Assembly (NCBI GenBank): GCA_963575745.1
Contig: CAUYUJ010012213.1
Coordinates: forward strand, 260,683-321,271
DNA from: Prorocentrum cordatum
Taxonomy: Eukaryota > Sar > Dinophyceae > Prorocentrales > Prorocentraceae
Direction: 5' to 3'
DNA: 60,589 nt
The translations under genes and the position numbers were made by a program. Below, piece after piece: positions 21,496 to 31,788 of the stretch (positions are counted from its first letter, which is position 1; each line of letters opens with the position of its first letter). The notes beneath the pieces are model-generated. The model had not been told where the DNA came from. It searched no databases and worked only from the letters and a program-made list of their open reading frames with translations.

Positions 21496-21805
21496 TCGGG
21501 TCGGACGAAGGGGGGGGAACACCTCTGACCTCTGGCCGTCACGAGGTCGTGCCGGCCTGTGTAAGCATCTGTTACCCGGCCAGGCGGTAGAGAGTAATGG
21601 CGCGGGGAGGGAGGCTGCCCGCGTTGGCCACCAGTGGAGGGTGGAAATTGAGAACAAGGGGAGGGGGGTTGTTGAGTCTGCTGCGTGCCGCCGGTCTCGG
21701 CCCAGCCGTGCGGCAACCTCCTCGGCACACGGGCGCCGCACGGCGCGGGGAGGCGACGGGAAGAGCAGCTACGTGAGCTGATTCGCCAGCCAACCCCCCC
21801 AGTCA
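21496..21805. mobile_element. Diverged family-1 TIR element (copy C)
   Basis: The left end TCGGGTCGGACGAAGGGGGG (21496) matches the family-1 terminus. The interior near 21680-21800 shares TGCTGCGTGCCGCCGGTCTC and AGCAGCTACGTGAGCTGATT with the 39.2-kb copy. The right terminus is diverged and there is an extra ~120 bp. It lies about 230 bp before exon 8 of gene A. Confidence 0.55.
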
Positions 21806-21844
21806 GGAGCATCGATAGGGGGGGAACGGACATGCGGGGGGTGC

Positions 21845-21985
21845 ACCGACCCCCAATCGTCCATTGAACGCCGATCGGGGCCCGATAGCCCCAACCTGCC
21901 CAGGAACGTTCGGATTCATGTTCGGGGGCCTATCGCCGATCTAACGGCGATTCCAGGTCGATGTTTCCCCCCCTGTGCCAGCCCC
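21845..21985. repeat. Dispersed ATCGCCGAT repeat, copy 2
   Basis: Shares GATCGGGGCCCGAT, GGAACGTTC, TATCGCCGAT and GTCGATGTTTCCCC in order with 9372-9520. It directly follows the diverged TIR element and precedes exon 8. Confidence 0.5.
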
Positions 21986-22037
21986 CCCTATCGTGGTCCC
22001 TCATCCGATGCCCTTCCACTTTCGTCCGGCCGCCCAG

Positions 22038-22550
22038 GTTCCCGGCGTGTTCTACCCCCTCGCCGTGGAGGCCGTTAACCTTGCGGGTGTTGGGACGAAC
22101 TCGCGCTCGGCCTATGCGCACGTAGTGGCAGGCAGCAAGCCTGGCCCGCCTGCAGACTTCGCCGTCGACGAGTCCGCGCTCGACGAGAGCATCAGTCTCA
22201 GCTGGGCCCCCCCCGAAGATGACGGCGGCGCCACGGTGACGCTCTACCAGCTGGAGCGGCGGAAAGAGTGGGAAGGGACGTCGCTCGCGCTGTGTGCGCC
22301 CACGGGAGAAGGCAGTAGCTGCGTGATCAACGACTTCCACGACAACGGCATCCAGGAGCGCAGCCTCGTCGGGGAGGGCGGGTCCGTGAGGGTGTTCGTG
22401 GGGCGCGTCGTCACGCGCGGCGTGGACCGGTCGCAGCACACGTCGCTGAGCTGCAGCAGCTCCGTCTTCCTCTCCTGGCCCGAGCAGCTCTGGGACCAGT
22501 ACGAGTACCAGCTGCACCCCACGTGCTACGTGCTGCGGGAGGCGTGCGAG
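22038..22550 (+). CDS. Gene A, exon 8: end of one FN3 module and start of the next
   Basis: It begins after CCGCCCAG (AG at 22036-22037) with VPGVFYPLAVEAVNLAGVGT, the last strands of the FN3 begun in exons 6-7, followed by the linker GSKPGPPADFAVD and a new FN3 start (SISLSWAPPEDDGGATVTLY). A Cys-rich segment follows (SLSCSSSVFLSW, HPTCYVLREACED). The 3' end is uncertain: a GT donor at 22523 or a GA donor near 22551 are both possible. The following intron runs to about 29.26 kb and contains the microsatellite, the second retrogene and the four-unit array. Confidence 0.75.
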
Positions 22551-22747
22551 GACCAGAGGGCAGGCCGGCCGGCCACCTCGGCCACCGCCCCGGGGGTGGG
22601 GCGGTGGATCCCTCGGGGGCCTCGGCAGGCGGCGGGTGCGGGTGTGCCCGGGCCCCGGGGGGCCCGACGCCACGTCCACCTCCACCGCCCTGCTGGGGCC
22701 CCAGGGCAGCGCTTCCCGAGGTGGACGATTCCCCGCCTCGCAGCTTG

Positions 22748-23719
<972 letters not shown>

Positions 23720-23741
23720 TCCGTAGCCATTTTGGCTCAAG
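23720..23741 (+). other. Perfect relict dinoflagellate spliced leader (22 nt)
   Basis: The sequence from T at 23720 to G at 23741 equals the full DinoSL; its first part is TCCGTAGCCATT and its last part TTGGCTCAAG. It is not a leader RNA gene, because the expected GT donor does not follow (CTGGCTCG follows). It is the genomic trace of a trans-spliced mRNA that was reverse transcribed. The ATG of the next gene is 38 nt downstream. Confidence 0.95.
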
Positions 23742-23779
23742 CTGGCTCGAACCCCCCAGGCGCGGCGGGCGGTGCGAGC

Positions 23780-25186
23780 ATGATGGCTGCGGGAGGCGCC
23801 ACTGGAGGGCGCCGGGAGATGGCCGCGTCGCGGCAGCAGCGGAGAGCGTGGGCCAGGGCCTCGGCGGACAGGCTCGCGCAGCGCCTCACCGCGAAGGTGG
23901 AGGAGCTCAGCGCGGGCCTCGATGCGGCCCTGGAGGCGCTCGACGCGGTGACCGAGTGCGACGGCCTAGCGGACCGCCTGGCGGCTTGCGCGCCCGCGCT
24001 GGTCGCCCTGCTGGCGGGTCGGAGCCCGACGGTGCTGCAGCGGCTGCGGCGCAACGTCGCCATGCATGCGGCTCTTGTGCCAGGCAACCTGCGCTGTGCC
24101 CCCGCGGCCGCCTTGCGGCAGGCGGCGAGAGGGCCCAGGCTCGGGGCCGTCGTGGCCGCGGATCGCGCGGGCGAGGACGTGGGGTCGGACTTCAAGGTGG
24201 AGATCGGTGTCGATGAGCTGGGGGCCGCCTGCAGGCGCTCGGCAGTGCCGCGCGAGGTGCCGAACCCTGGTGCCGACGTGCACGCGCTGCTGGGCTGGCT
24301 GGCGGCGGACGGCGCATCCACGGAGGAGGAGCAGGTCGTCGGCCAGTTCGACTTCGAGAGTGGAAGGGCTTGTCACGTGCTCATGCCGCTCGCGCCGGGG
24401 ATGTGGCTCCCGCCGGAGACGCCCCCGCATGCCGAGGCCTTTGTGGACGGCCTGGAGGCGGGGTGGCGGCTGGCGGAGCGCAGGGCCGCGGCGGGTGGGA
24501 AGGAGGACGTGGACGCCCCGAACAGCGAGACGAACGGGGACGGCGACGAGATGCAGGGCGTCTCGGAGGAGGTCTGCGAGCTCGATGACGACGACTGCGG
24601 CGAGCTCGACGGTGGCAGTTCTTGCGTGGAGCTGGACGCCATTTTAGAGAGCGAGCTCGATGGCGACTTCGAGGTGGAGCGCACGGTGCCGCTGGAGGGG
24701 CTCCACGTGCAGAGCTTTCGGGCCCCTGCGGGGGATTGCTGCCCTGCTGATGGCGATTGGGGTGCAGTGCGTCCTGGGGGGGCCGTGAAGGCAGACCCCG
24801 AAGGCGCAGCGCTGGGCGATGGCGCTGGCGAGAGCGATGGTGGAGCCCCACGCCACGGTGGATGCGAAGCTGGAGCCAGACGTCAGCTTCTGCACGGAGC
24901 TGCGAATGGTGAGGCTGGAGTGCGCCGAGGAGTCGAGCGCGACGAGGACGTCGAAGGCTCCGTTGGCGGCGATTGCAGTTCCTACGTCTCCTCCGTGTCA
25001 GGGGTCTTCAGGGACTACGGGCCCGACCACGGCCAGTACCTCATCGACGAGTTCTCCGACGGCAGCGAGCGCGCTGCCGAGTGCGACCTCGAGCGTGCTG
25101 CGTGGCTAGCCCAGGGCTCGCCGAGCTTCGCCGAGCAGTGCGCTCGGCTGGGGCGCAGCAGCCACTTCGGAAGTGAGTTCGAGTGA
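23780..25186 (+). CDS. Intronless retrogene, 468-residue protein of unknown function
   Basis: The ATG at 23780 is the first after the perfect leader (a second ATG follows immediately). The N-terminal third is Ala/Arg-rich and helical (AQRLTAKVEELSAGLDAALE). The middle has AGMWLPPETPPHAEAFVDGL, then an acidic stretch with DDDDCGELDG and ILESELDGDFEVER. The C-terminus reads SVSGVFRDYGPDHGQYLIDE and SHFGSEFE. Between about 24780 and 24970 another frame (ARAMVEPHATVDAKLEPDV) looks more protein-like than the annotated one, so a compensating pair of frameshifts may exist. No known domain is recognised. It lies on the same strand inside the 22.5-29.3 kb intron of gene A. Confidence 0.75.
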   Translation: MMAAGGATGGRREMAASRQQRRAWARASADRLAQRLTAKVEELSAGLDAALEALDAVTECDGLADRLAACAPALVALLAGRSPTVLQRLRRNVAMHAALVPGNLRCAPAAALRQAARGPRLGAVVAADRAGEDVGSDFKVEIGVDELGAACRRSAVPREVPNPGADVHALLGWLAADGASTEEEQVVGQFDFESGRACHVLMPLAPGMWLPPETPPHAEAFVDGLEAGWRLAERRAAAGGKEDVDAPNSETNGDGDEMQGVSEEVCELDDDDCGELDGGSSCVELDAILESELDGDFEVERTVPLEGLHVQSFRAPAGDCCPADGDWGAVRPGGAVKADPEGAALGDGAGESDGGAPRHGGCEAGARRQLLHGAANGEAGVRRGVERDEDVEGSVGGDCSSYVSSVSGVFRDYGPDHGQYLIDEFSDGSERAAECDLERAAWLAQGSPSFAEQCARLGRSSHFGSEFE

Positions 25187-25555
25187 GGACTTCTCAGTGT
25201 TCAGAGTACGCGCGAGGCTGTTCTTGACAGAAGCGTCCGCTGGTTTATTGGCAGTGTTCTCCTGCTCTGAATGTGATCGCGCGTTGAGGGTGTGAGTGAG
25301 TGGCCTTCTGTACTTGCATGTGTGCGTGCTTGTTGCAGTCTGTGCCCGCTTGCACAGCCACTTCGAGGATGAGTTCGAGTGTGGTCTTCTCAGAGTTATG
25401 TGTACGCGCGAGGCTGTCCTTGGCAGATGCGTCCGCTGGTTTGCTTAGTCAGTGTTCTCCTTCTCGGAATGTGATCGCGCGTCGTGTGTGTGTGTGAGTG
25501 AGTGGCCTCCTGTATTTGCATGAGTATGTGCCTTTTGCAGTCTGTGCCCGTTTGC
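25158..25555. repeat. ~198 bp tandem duplication of the retrogene 3' end
   Basis: The segment from AGCCACTTCG at 25158 through the stop codon and 3' untranslated region to about 25355 is repeated, diverged, at 25356-25555. Shared landmarks are GAGTTCGAGTG, TACGCGCGAGGCTGT, GCGTCCGCTGGTTT, AATGTGATCGCGCGT and GTGAGTGAGTGGCCT. Confidence 0.85.
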
Positions 25556-25802
25556 GCCGCATTTTTCCTCCTGTATGTTCCTTGGTGCGGGAGATGCCCT
25601 ATAGACGGGGGTAGAGCTTCGGGCGCGTCGCGCTGCGCCTCGGTGCCGCAGCGCCCTCGAGGCAGGAGTTGTCCGACGTCGTCGAGGCTCTCGGGGCCGA
25701 AGCGCCCTCCTCCTGTCTTGGGAAGGCCCCTGTGGGCCAGGGCCCTTCACGCGGGCCTGGGCCCTCAGTGGGCTCCTTTTGCCTTTATATGCCCCGCGTC
25801 AA

Positions 25803-26455
25803 CAGACAACCACAACCACAACCACAACCACAACCACAACCACAACCGCAACCACGAACGCAACCACAACCGCAACCACAACCACAACCACAGCCACAGC
25901 CGCAGACACAACCACAACCACAACCACAACCACAACCACAACCACAACCACAACCACAACCACAACCACAACCACAACCACAACCACAACCACAACCACA
26001 ACCGCAACCGCAACCGCAACCGCAACCACAACCACAACCACAACCACAACCACATCCGCAAGCGCAAGCACAAGCACGAGCACAAGCACAAGCACAAGCA
26101 CAAGCACAAGCACAATCACAATCACAAGCACAATCACAAACACAACCACAACCACAAACACAAACACAACCGCAACCACAACCGCAACCACAACCACAAC
26201 CACAACCACAACCACAACCACAACCACAACCGCAACCGCAACCACAACCACAACCACACACAAACACAAACACAAACGCACACACAAACACAAACGCAAG
26301 CACAAACACAAACACAAACACAAACACATACACAAACACAAACACAAACACACACCCACAGACCACACACACCGACAGATCACACAGACATGGGCACAGA
26401 CACAGACACAGACACAGACACAGACACGTACACACCACGCATACACATACACATC
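25803..26455. repeat. Compound hexanucleotide tract: (CAACCA)n, (CACAAG)n, (CAAACA)n, (CACAGA)n
   Basis: Runs of CAACCA dominate 25803-26055, then CACAAG, CAACCA again, CAAACA and finally CACAGA at 26395-26428. The same unit types flank the 23.7-25.5 kb retrogene on its other side. Confidence 0.95.
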
Positions 26456-26605
26456 AGAGTGAGGGGGCCGAACGGTCATTCATTGTCCCTGGGTGCGTGG
26501 CTGAAGTGGCGTCCCACGGTGCGAATTTCGCCCGCCTCCTGCTAATTACTCTCGTGCTCCATCCTTCTCCCTCGCCATTTACATCCGTCCTCGCTTCTCC
26601 TGTCT

Positions 26606-29240
26606 TGGGGGCTGCACTACGTGCGCGTGGCAGGCAAGACAGACATACCCCGAGGCGAGTGCGATCGAAGACGAAGAGGGCATGTACCCTGGGTTTGGGA
26701 CATACGTGCCGAATGGCGCGCGAGAAGATAGGAGCAATCAGTCTAATTATTGTTGTTCCACCCTGCCCGGTGATAATTCTATTTTTTGATGAACGTGCTT
26801 CTCCTGGGTCTCGCACGCGGCTTTTACAAGGGGAAGTGAGGTGCCACCAAATGTTGAACTTGGCCCCTGGTTTGCAGCAGCAGCAGCTCCCACCTGACAC
26901 TGCCTCACAACTGATTTCCAAATCGCGCTCTCGCGCAATAGCTCCCCACAGTGCATGCAGGGATCGCGCTCTTGCGTGGGACCTCCTCGCAATGCATTCA
27001 AAGGCCGCGCTCTCGACACTCAGGAATCACGCTCTCGCTGTGGATTTCATTAAGATTTGTTTGTGAACCGCGCTATCGCAAGAGAGTTCCTCCGGATTCA
27101 TGCAGGACACACGCTTCAGCAACCCGCCTGTCCCTTGTCCCGTCCTTCCATCCGTCGTCTCTTCCCCTGCCACAGGGGTTGCACGAAATACACCCTGCAG
27201 GTAAGAAGTATATACCCCTAAACGGGTACGATGGATGACGAAGAGGGCGTGCATCGAGGGCTTCGGATACACGTGTTGAATGACACGCGAGCAGTTACGC
27301 GCGAATAGTCTTAAGCTGATTGTTGTTGACGTTGTTTATTGTTGTTTATGTTGTTGATTAGTGTTGATTTCACCTCTCGGGTAACCGCTGTATCTTTCGA
27401 ATTGAAGTGTTTTTCCCGGGGCCCGAACCTTTTTTTTACTATGGAATGTGTGGGGCCACCATACTGCGCCCCTGGCTCCCGCTTTACAACAGCAGCGGTT
27501 CCCGCCTGATACTGCCTCACAATTGATTCCCAAATCGCGCTCTCGCGCGGGACGTCGTTACAGTTTATGTAAGGATCGCGCTCTCGCGTGGGTCTTCCTC
27601 GCAATTCATTCAAACACCGCGCCATCGACACTCAGGAATCACGCTCTCGCTGTGGATTCGGCCACGGTTTATTTGGAAATCGCGCTGTCGCCAGAGATTT
27701 CCTCGCTATTCATGCAGGACTCACGCTTCAGCAACCCGCCTGCCCCTTGTCTTTTCCTTCCATCCGTCCTCTCTTTCCCTGCCTTTGGGGCTGCACGAAT
27801 TACTCGTTCCAGGTAAAGCAGATACTTTCCTAAGGGGGGCACGATAGAAAACGAAGAGTGCGGACATCGAGGGTTTGAAATCTAGGTGGTGAAGGGCACG
27901 CGAGCAGATAAGAGCGAAGAGTCTTAAACTGATTGTTGCTGACGTTGATGTTGACGTTGTTGTTGCTGCTGCGTTTGTTGTAATTGATGCTGTTATTACT
28001 GCTGTTGTTGTGTTGTGTGTGTTGTTATGGCTGTTGTTGATGCTGTTGACGTCGTTGCCGTTGTTGTTGTTGTTGTTGTTGCTGCTGTTGTTGCTGTTGT
28101 TATTGCTGCTGCTGCTGTTGTTGTTGTTGTTGTTGTTGTCGTTGCCGTTGTTGTTGTTCGTGGTGGTGTTGTTGTTGGTGGTGTTGTTGTAGTGTTGGTG
28201 TTGTTGGTGGTGCTGGTGTTGGTGTTGTTGGTGTTGGTGTTGTTGTTGCTTCTGCTGCTGCTGTTGTTGTTGGTGGTGGTGTTGCTGCTGCTGCTGTTGT
28301 AGTTGTTGTTGAGTGCCCATGTCTTAAAGATACGTGTAGTTGATCCCTCCTCCGGCAACCATTGCATTTTTCAATCAAAGTGTTTCTCCTTGGGCTTGCA
28401 CCCCGCTGTTTATGAGGGAAGGTGTGGGGCCACCACACTGCGCCCCTGGCCCCGGGTTAACAACGACAACTAACGACAACGGCTCCCGCCCTATACCTCT
28501 TCACAATTGATTCCCAATCGCGGTCTCGCGCGGGACTTCCTCACAATTAATCCGCGCCGCGCCCTCGACACTCAGGAATCACGCTCCCGCTATGAATTTT
28601 GCCACGGTTTATTTGGAAATTGCGCTGTCGCTAGAATCGAGCGATTCATGCAGAATGCACGCTTCAGCAACTGCCTGCCCCTTGTCCTTTCCTTCCATCC
28701 GTCCTCTCTTCCCCTGCTTTAGGGGCTGCACGCAATACACGCTGCAGGTAAGAAAGATATACCCCTAAGGGGTTACGATCGAAGACGAAGAGGGCGGGCA
28801 ACGAGGGCTTGGGGTAAACGTGTTGAATGACACGCGAGCAGGTACGAGCGAACAGTTTCAAAATGTTTGTTCTTGAATTCCCAATTTTAGAAGATGATTG
28901 TTGATCCCCGCTGCGCGGTAACCACTGTACTTTGTCAATTGAAGGTGCATGTTTTTACAAGGGGAAGTGAGATGTCACAAAATTGTGCCCCTGGCCCCCG
29001 GTTTACAACAACAGCGGCTCCCGCCTGATATTTCCTCACAAGTCATTCCAACATCGCACTCTCGCGCGGGACTTTCTCGCAGTGTATGCAGGAATCGCGC
29101 TCTCGTGTGGAATATCACCAAATCCATTCAAACGCCGCTCACTCGACGCTCAGGAATCGCGCTCTCGCTTTGGCTTCTCTTGCGATTTATTTAGAAGTCT
29201 CGTTATCTCCCGAGACTTCCTCGCGATTCTGCGGCGGGCT
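26606..29240 (+). repeat. Four tandem 0.5-0.9 kb units, each with a 25-nt microexon-like cassette
   Basis: Units start near 26606, 27174, 27787 and 28723. Each begins with GGGGCTGCAC or GGGGTTGCAC, reaches a CAG followed by a donor-like GTAAGA, GTAAAG or GCAAGA, then GACGAAGAG, GAGGGTTTGG-like and ACGCGAGCAG landmarks. Each ends in several ~45-nt sub-repeats built on ATCGCGCTCTCGC. Units 2 and 4 have a polypyrimidine tract and AG just before the cassette (27175 and 28722). Unit 1 keeps an FN3-like reading GLHYVRVAG. The array lies in the gene A intron that ends at about 29257. Confidence 0.8.
27945..28312. repeat. (TTG)n/(TGC)n tract within unit 3 of the array
   Basis: About 370 bp of GTT/GCT triplets that lengthen the third unit to about 0.94 kb. 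A shorter version occurs in unit 2 at 27318-27365. Confidence 0.9.
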
Positions 29241-29257
29241 TCTTCAGAGCCTCGCAG

Positions 29258-29565
29258 ACTGCCGACGACCCCGCCGCCCCCCCACTCGTATCCGCAATTG
29301 CGGTGTGCTACGTGCGCGCCGCACACACCGACCACTTCGGCACAGGGCGTGCCTGGCCAGGATCAGTGAAGTGGTCGCCCCACGCCCCCCAGACGAGGAC
29401 GAGCCCGCCACGTGGTACGATGCCGACGGTGCCGTGTTCGACTGCAGCTGGTACGCCGAGGTGCCAGGCCGGTGCGCGGAGCTGGGCGGTGAGGAGGTGT
29501 CCACGGGGGAGTGGAGGCGCACGGCCCAAGACGCTTGCTGCGCCTGCGGGGGCGGCGAGAAAAAC
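29258..29565 (+). CDS. Gene A, exon 9 region: FN3 end and Cys-rich module
   Basis: From CTCGCAG|ACT the frame reads TADDPAAPPLVSAIAVCYVR then AAHTDHFG, an FN3 terminal strand. A second frame, from about 29367 or 29393, reads EPATWYDADGAVFDC, SWYAEVPGRC and DACCACGGG, a six-Cys module resembling repeats common in dinoflagellate surface proteins (recognised by pattern only). The switch of frame near 29340-29392 implies a very short intron or an indel and is unresolved. The exon ends at 29565 before GT; acceptor AG at 29767-29768 gives CGGGEKN|GGECEF. Confidence 0.65.
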
Positions 29566-29768
29566 GTGCGGGTCGCCGTCTGCGCCGAGGATTGGCGGAG
29601 GAAGCGTTGCAAGTGTCGACGCCCTTTTTCTCGTTCTCGCGCCCTGCTGGGCCTCCCGGGGGTCCCTCGTCGCCAGGGCTGGATTCGCCCCGCAGACCTG
29701 GTCAGACCGCGTCCCGGAGGAGATCCGGGCAGCAGCGGCGTCGGTATCTTTCGGCTCCCCCAGAGGAG

Positions 29769-31082
29769 GGCGGTGAGTGCGAGTTCAACTCGACGGTCCA
29801 GGCGCTGAACAGCACCACCATCGACTACTCCGACGGGACAACCACCGTGTACTACGGCGAGCTCAAAAGCTTTCTCGCCGATCCAGCCACGGAGGGCGGC
29901 CTCGTGTCCTGCCTGGCCGACCTGGAGGTGACGGGCTTCGCTACTTCCGTGCAGCAGTTCTGCTACGTGCTCGAGCAGGAATCCAGCGAGTGGAAGGATC
30001 TGGTCCCTGGCGGCTTGTCGTCCACTTCGTTTCAGGACAATACCGTCACCCAGGGCCACTTCTATTCCTACCGCGTCATCGCCGACAATGGCGCGACCGC
30101 AGGCGAAGACCAGCCGACCGATGAGCTCAGTCTCGTCCTCGGTGGCATGCCGACCGCGCCGGTCTCTTGGATGGCGTCATCGAACGAGAAAACGATACGC
30201 TTCAGGTGGCTGGCGCCAGTCGACCAGGCCCTCGCGATCACGGGCTACCGAGTCTACGTGGACAAGGAGCTTGTGTACGACGGATCACACGACAGCGGCA
30301 CCCTGGACTACACCCTCAACAACTGCACGATCGGGCAGGTGTACTGGATGCAGGTGGCTGCGGTAAATCTTGGCGGCGAGACCATTGACCCGCCGATCGT
30401 GAACACAGTCTGTGCTCGGCGGCCTTACAAGCCTGATCCGCCAGTGATCCTGTCGGTCAACTGTACGCGCGACCCAGTCCTGCCTGCCAAGAACAACATC
30501 ACCATCGGGTACAAGGAGCCCGAGGACACCGGCGGCCTGCCATTGTCGGGCTGGCGCGTGCAGCGCGCGGACGGTGACTCGATGGTCTTCCGCACCATAG
30601 GGCCTTTCAATCCTTTCGAGGAGGACATCACCGAGTATTTGGACGACGACACCAGGGATGGCTGCGAGCCAGGAATGGATCCCCCAGCCTGCGCTGGCCT
30701 CACCTTCGGCCAAACGTACAAATACAGAGTTGTTGCCACCGCTGGTATTCAGAACTCATACTTCAATATCTACGGCATCGACGCGTTCAACAGCACGGAT
30801 GCATCGGACTGGACCACAGTGGTGTGCAAGACTCCCACGATCTTGGCTCCGGAGTGGATCGTGCGGGACATTCCGCCAGTGTCGCGGACAGCAATCACCC
30901 TCTCGTGGGAGCAGGTCAACGTAAGCACAGACCTGGACGCGTCAGACGTGAGCGGTTATATCCTGTACGGAGGGCGTGAAGACGATGGTGTGTTCGACCT
31001 GATCTACAACGGCAGCAGCCGGCCGGACGTGTTGTCCTTCACGCACGAGAACCTGGAGCCAGGTGTGCGATACCAGTACAAG
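29769..31082 (+). CDS. Gene A, exon 10: three to four FN3 modules
   Basis: The exon reads GGECEFNSTVQALN onward. FN3 landmarks are YSYRVIADNGATAG, KTIRFRWLAPVDQALAITGY, QVYWMQVAAVNLGGE, ITIGYKEPEDTGGLPLSGWR, YKYRVVATAG and AITLSWEQVNVSTD, with the final module ending EPGVRYQYK at the splice. It ends at 31082 before GT (AAG|GTTGCG). Many NxS/T sites and paired Cys fit an extracellular protein. Confidence 0.9.
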
Positions 31083-31099
31083 GTTGCGGGCACGACTTA

Positions 31100-31358
31100 T
31101 ATCCATATCCACTGCGTCTGGGACTTTCTGGGAAGGGACGCCAACAGGCCGCTGCGCAATGAAAATGGATAAACATCTGACCTCTAAGGGGGAAATGATT
31201 TCTTGTCCATCTTCACGGCGCGTCTGGTAGCGGAGGAAGGGAGCCAGAAACTCCAGGACGGAGTGGACATGGAAATTGCTTTGTCCATATCCACGGCGCC
31301 TCTGGTATCGGAGGAAGGGAGCCCGAAACGCCAAGACGAGTGGGTATGGACCCGCAGA
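31100..31358. repeat. ~78 bp tandem repeat in the intron after exon 10
   Basis: Copies start near 31100, 31203 and 31281 and share TCCATATCCAC, CGTCTGG and GGAGGAAGGGAGCC. The repeat fills most of the 277-nt intron 31083-31359. Confidence 0.75.
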
Positions 31359-31359
31359 G

Positions 31360-31584
31360 GTGGCCGTGTCCGTCATACCCACCCTGCAGCGGGCCGAGCA
31401 GCCCCGCAGCGACGCCTTCGTCTTCACCGCCGCCCTGGCGGCCGAGCAGCCGCAGGGCCCCGTGCTGCTCGCGGCCGGCCGGTCGTGGCTGCACGTCGGC
31501 TGGGCGCCGCCCCGCTCCGACGGCGGCAGCCCCGTGCTCGGGTACGCCGTGCGGTGGAGCGGCGGCGTGGCCAACAGCAGCGAG
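31360..31584 (+). CDS. Gene A, exon 11: FN3 module, first half
   Basis: Acceptor GCAGAG (AG at 31358-31359). It reads VAVSVIPTLQRAEQPRSDAF and then VGWAPPRSDGGSPVLGYAVR, the classic FN3 W-x-P-P-x-x-D-G-G core. It joins exon 10 in phase 0 (YQYK|VAVS). It ends at 31584 before GA (GAG|GACTCG) and joins exon 12 at 31789 (GAG|GACACT), giving NSSE|DTSADPLQ. Confidence 0.8.
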
Positions 31585-31788
31585 GACTCGAAGAAGGCAA
31601 CGCCGTGAGCAAGCACTTTTGGCGCCCCGCGCGGGTTTCCTGGACCTGCGCTGGGCCCCCCCTGGCGGCGCCTCCGGCGCCGCCCCCTGGCGCGCTCCGC
31701 GCGCCATGGAGGGGGGCCCAGCGCCGGTCCGAGAAGCCCGCGCGGACCCTCAAGAGTTTCGGTGTATGCTGCTTCTTGATCTTCCGAG
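31585..31788 (+). mobile_element. Foldback intron (204 nt)
   Basis: The two halves of the intron are inverted copies. The left arm has CCGCGCGGGTTTCCTGGACC and GCGCTGGGCCCCCCCT; the reverse complement of the right arm has CCGCGCGGGCTTCTCGGACC and GCGCTGGGCCCCCCT. Outer parts (GAAGAAGGCAACGCCG and CAAGAAGCAGCATACACCG) also resemble each other. The loop contains GGCGCCTCCGGCGCC. The flanking exon ends share CGAGGAC. Donor GA, acceptor AG. The length equals that of the TIR intron at 7472-7675. Confidence 0.75.

Noticed and set aside
23720-23760. Functional spliced-leader RNA gene
   Set aside because: The leader is not followed by a GT donor or leader-RNA body; a protein frame follows 38 nt later.
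26606-29240. CRISPR-like array
   Set aside because: Units are hundreds of bases long with internal sub-repeats and splice-like signals, in a eukaryotic intron; there are no uniform repeats with unique spacers and no cas genes.
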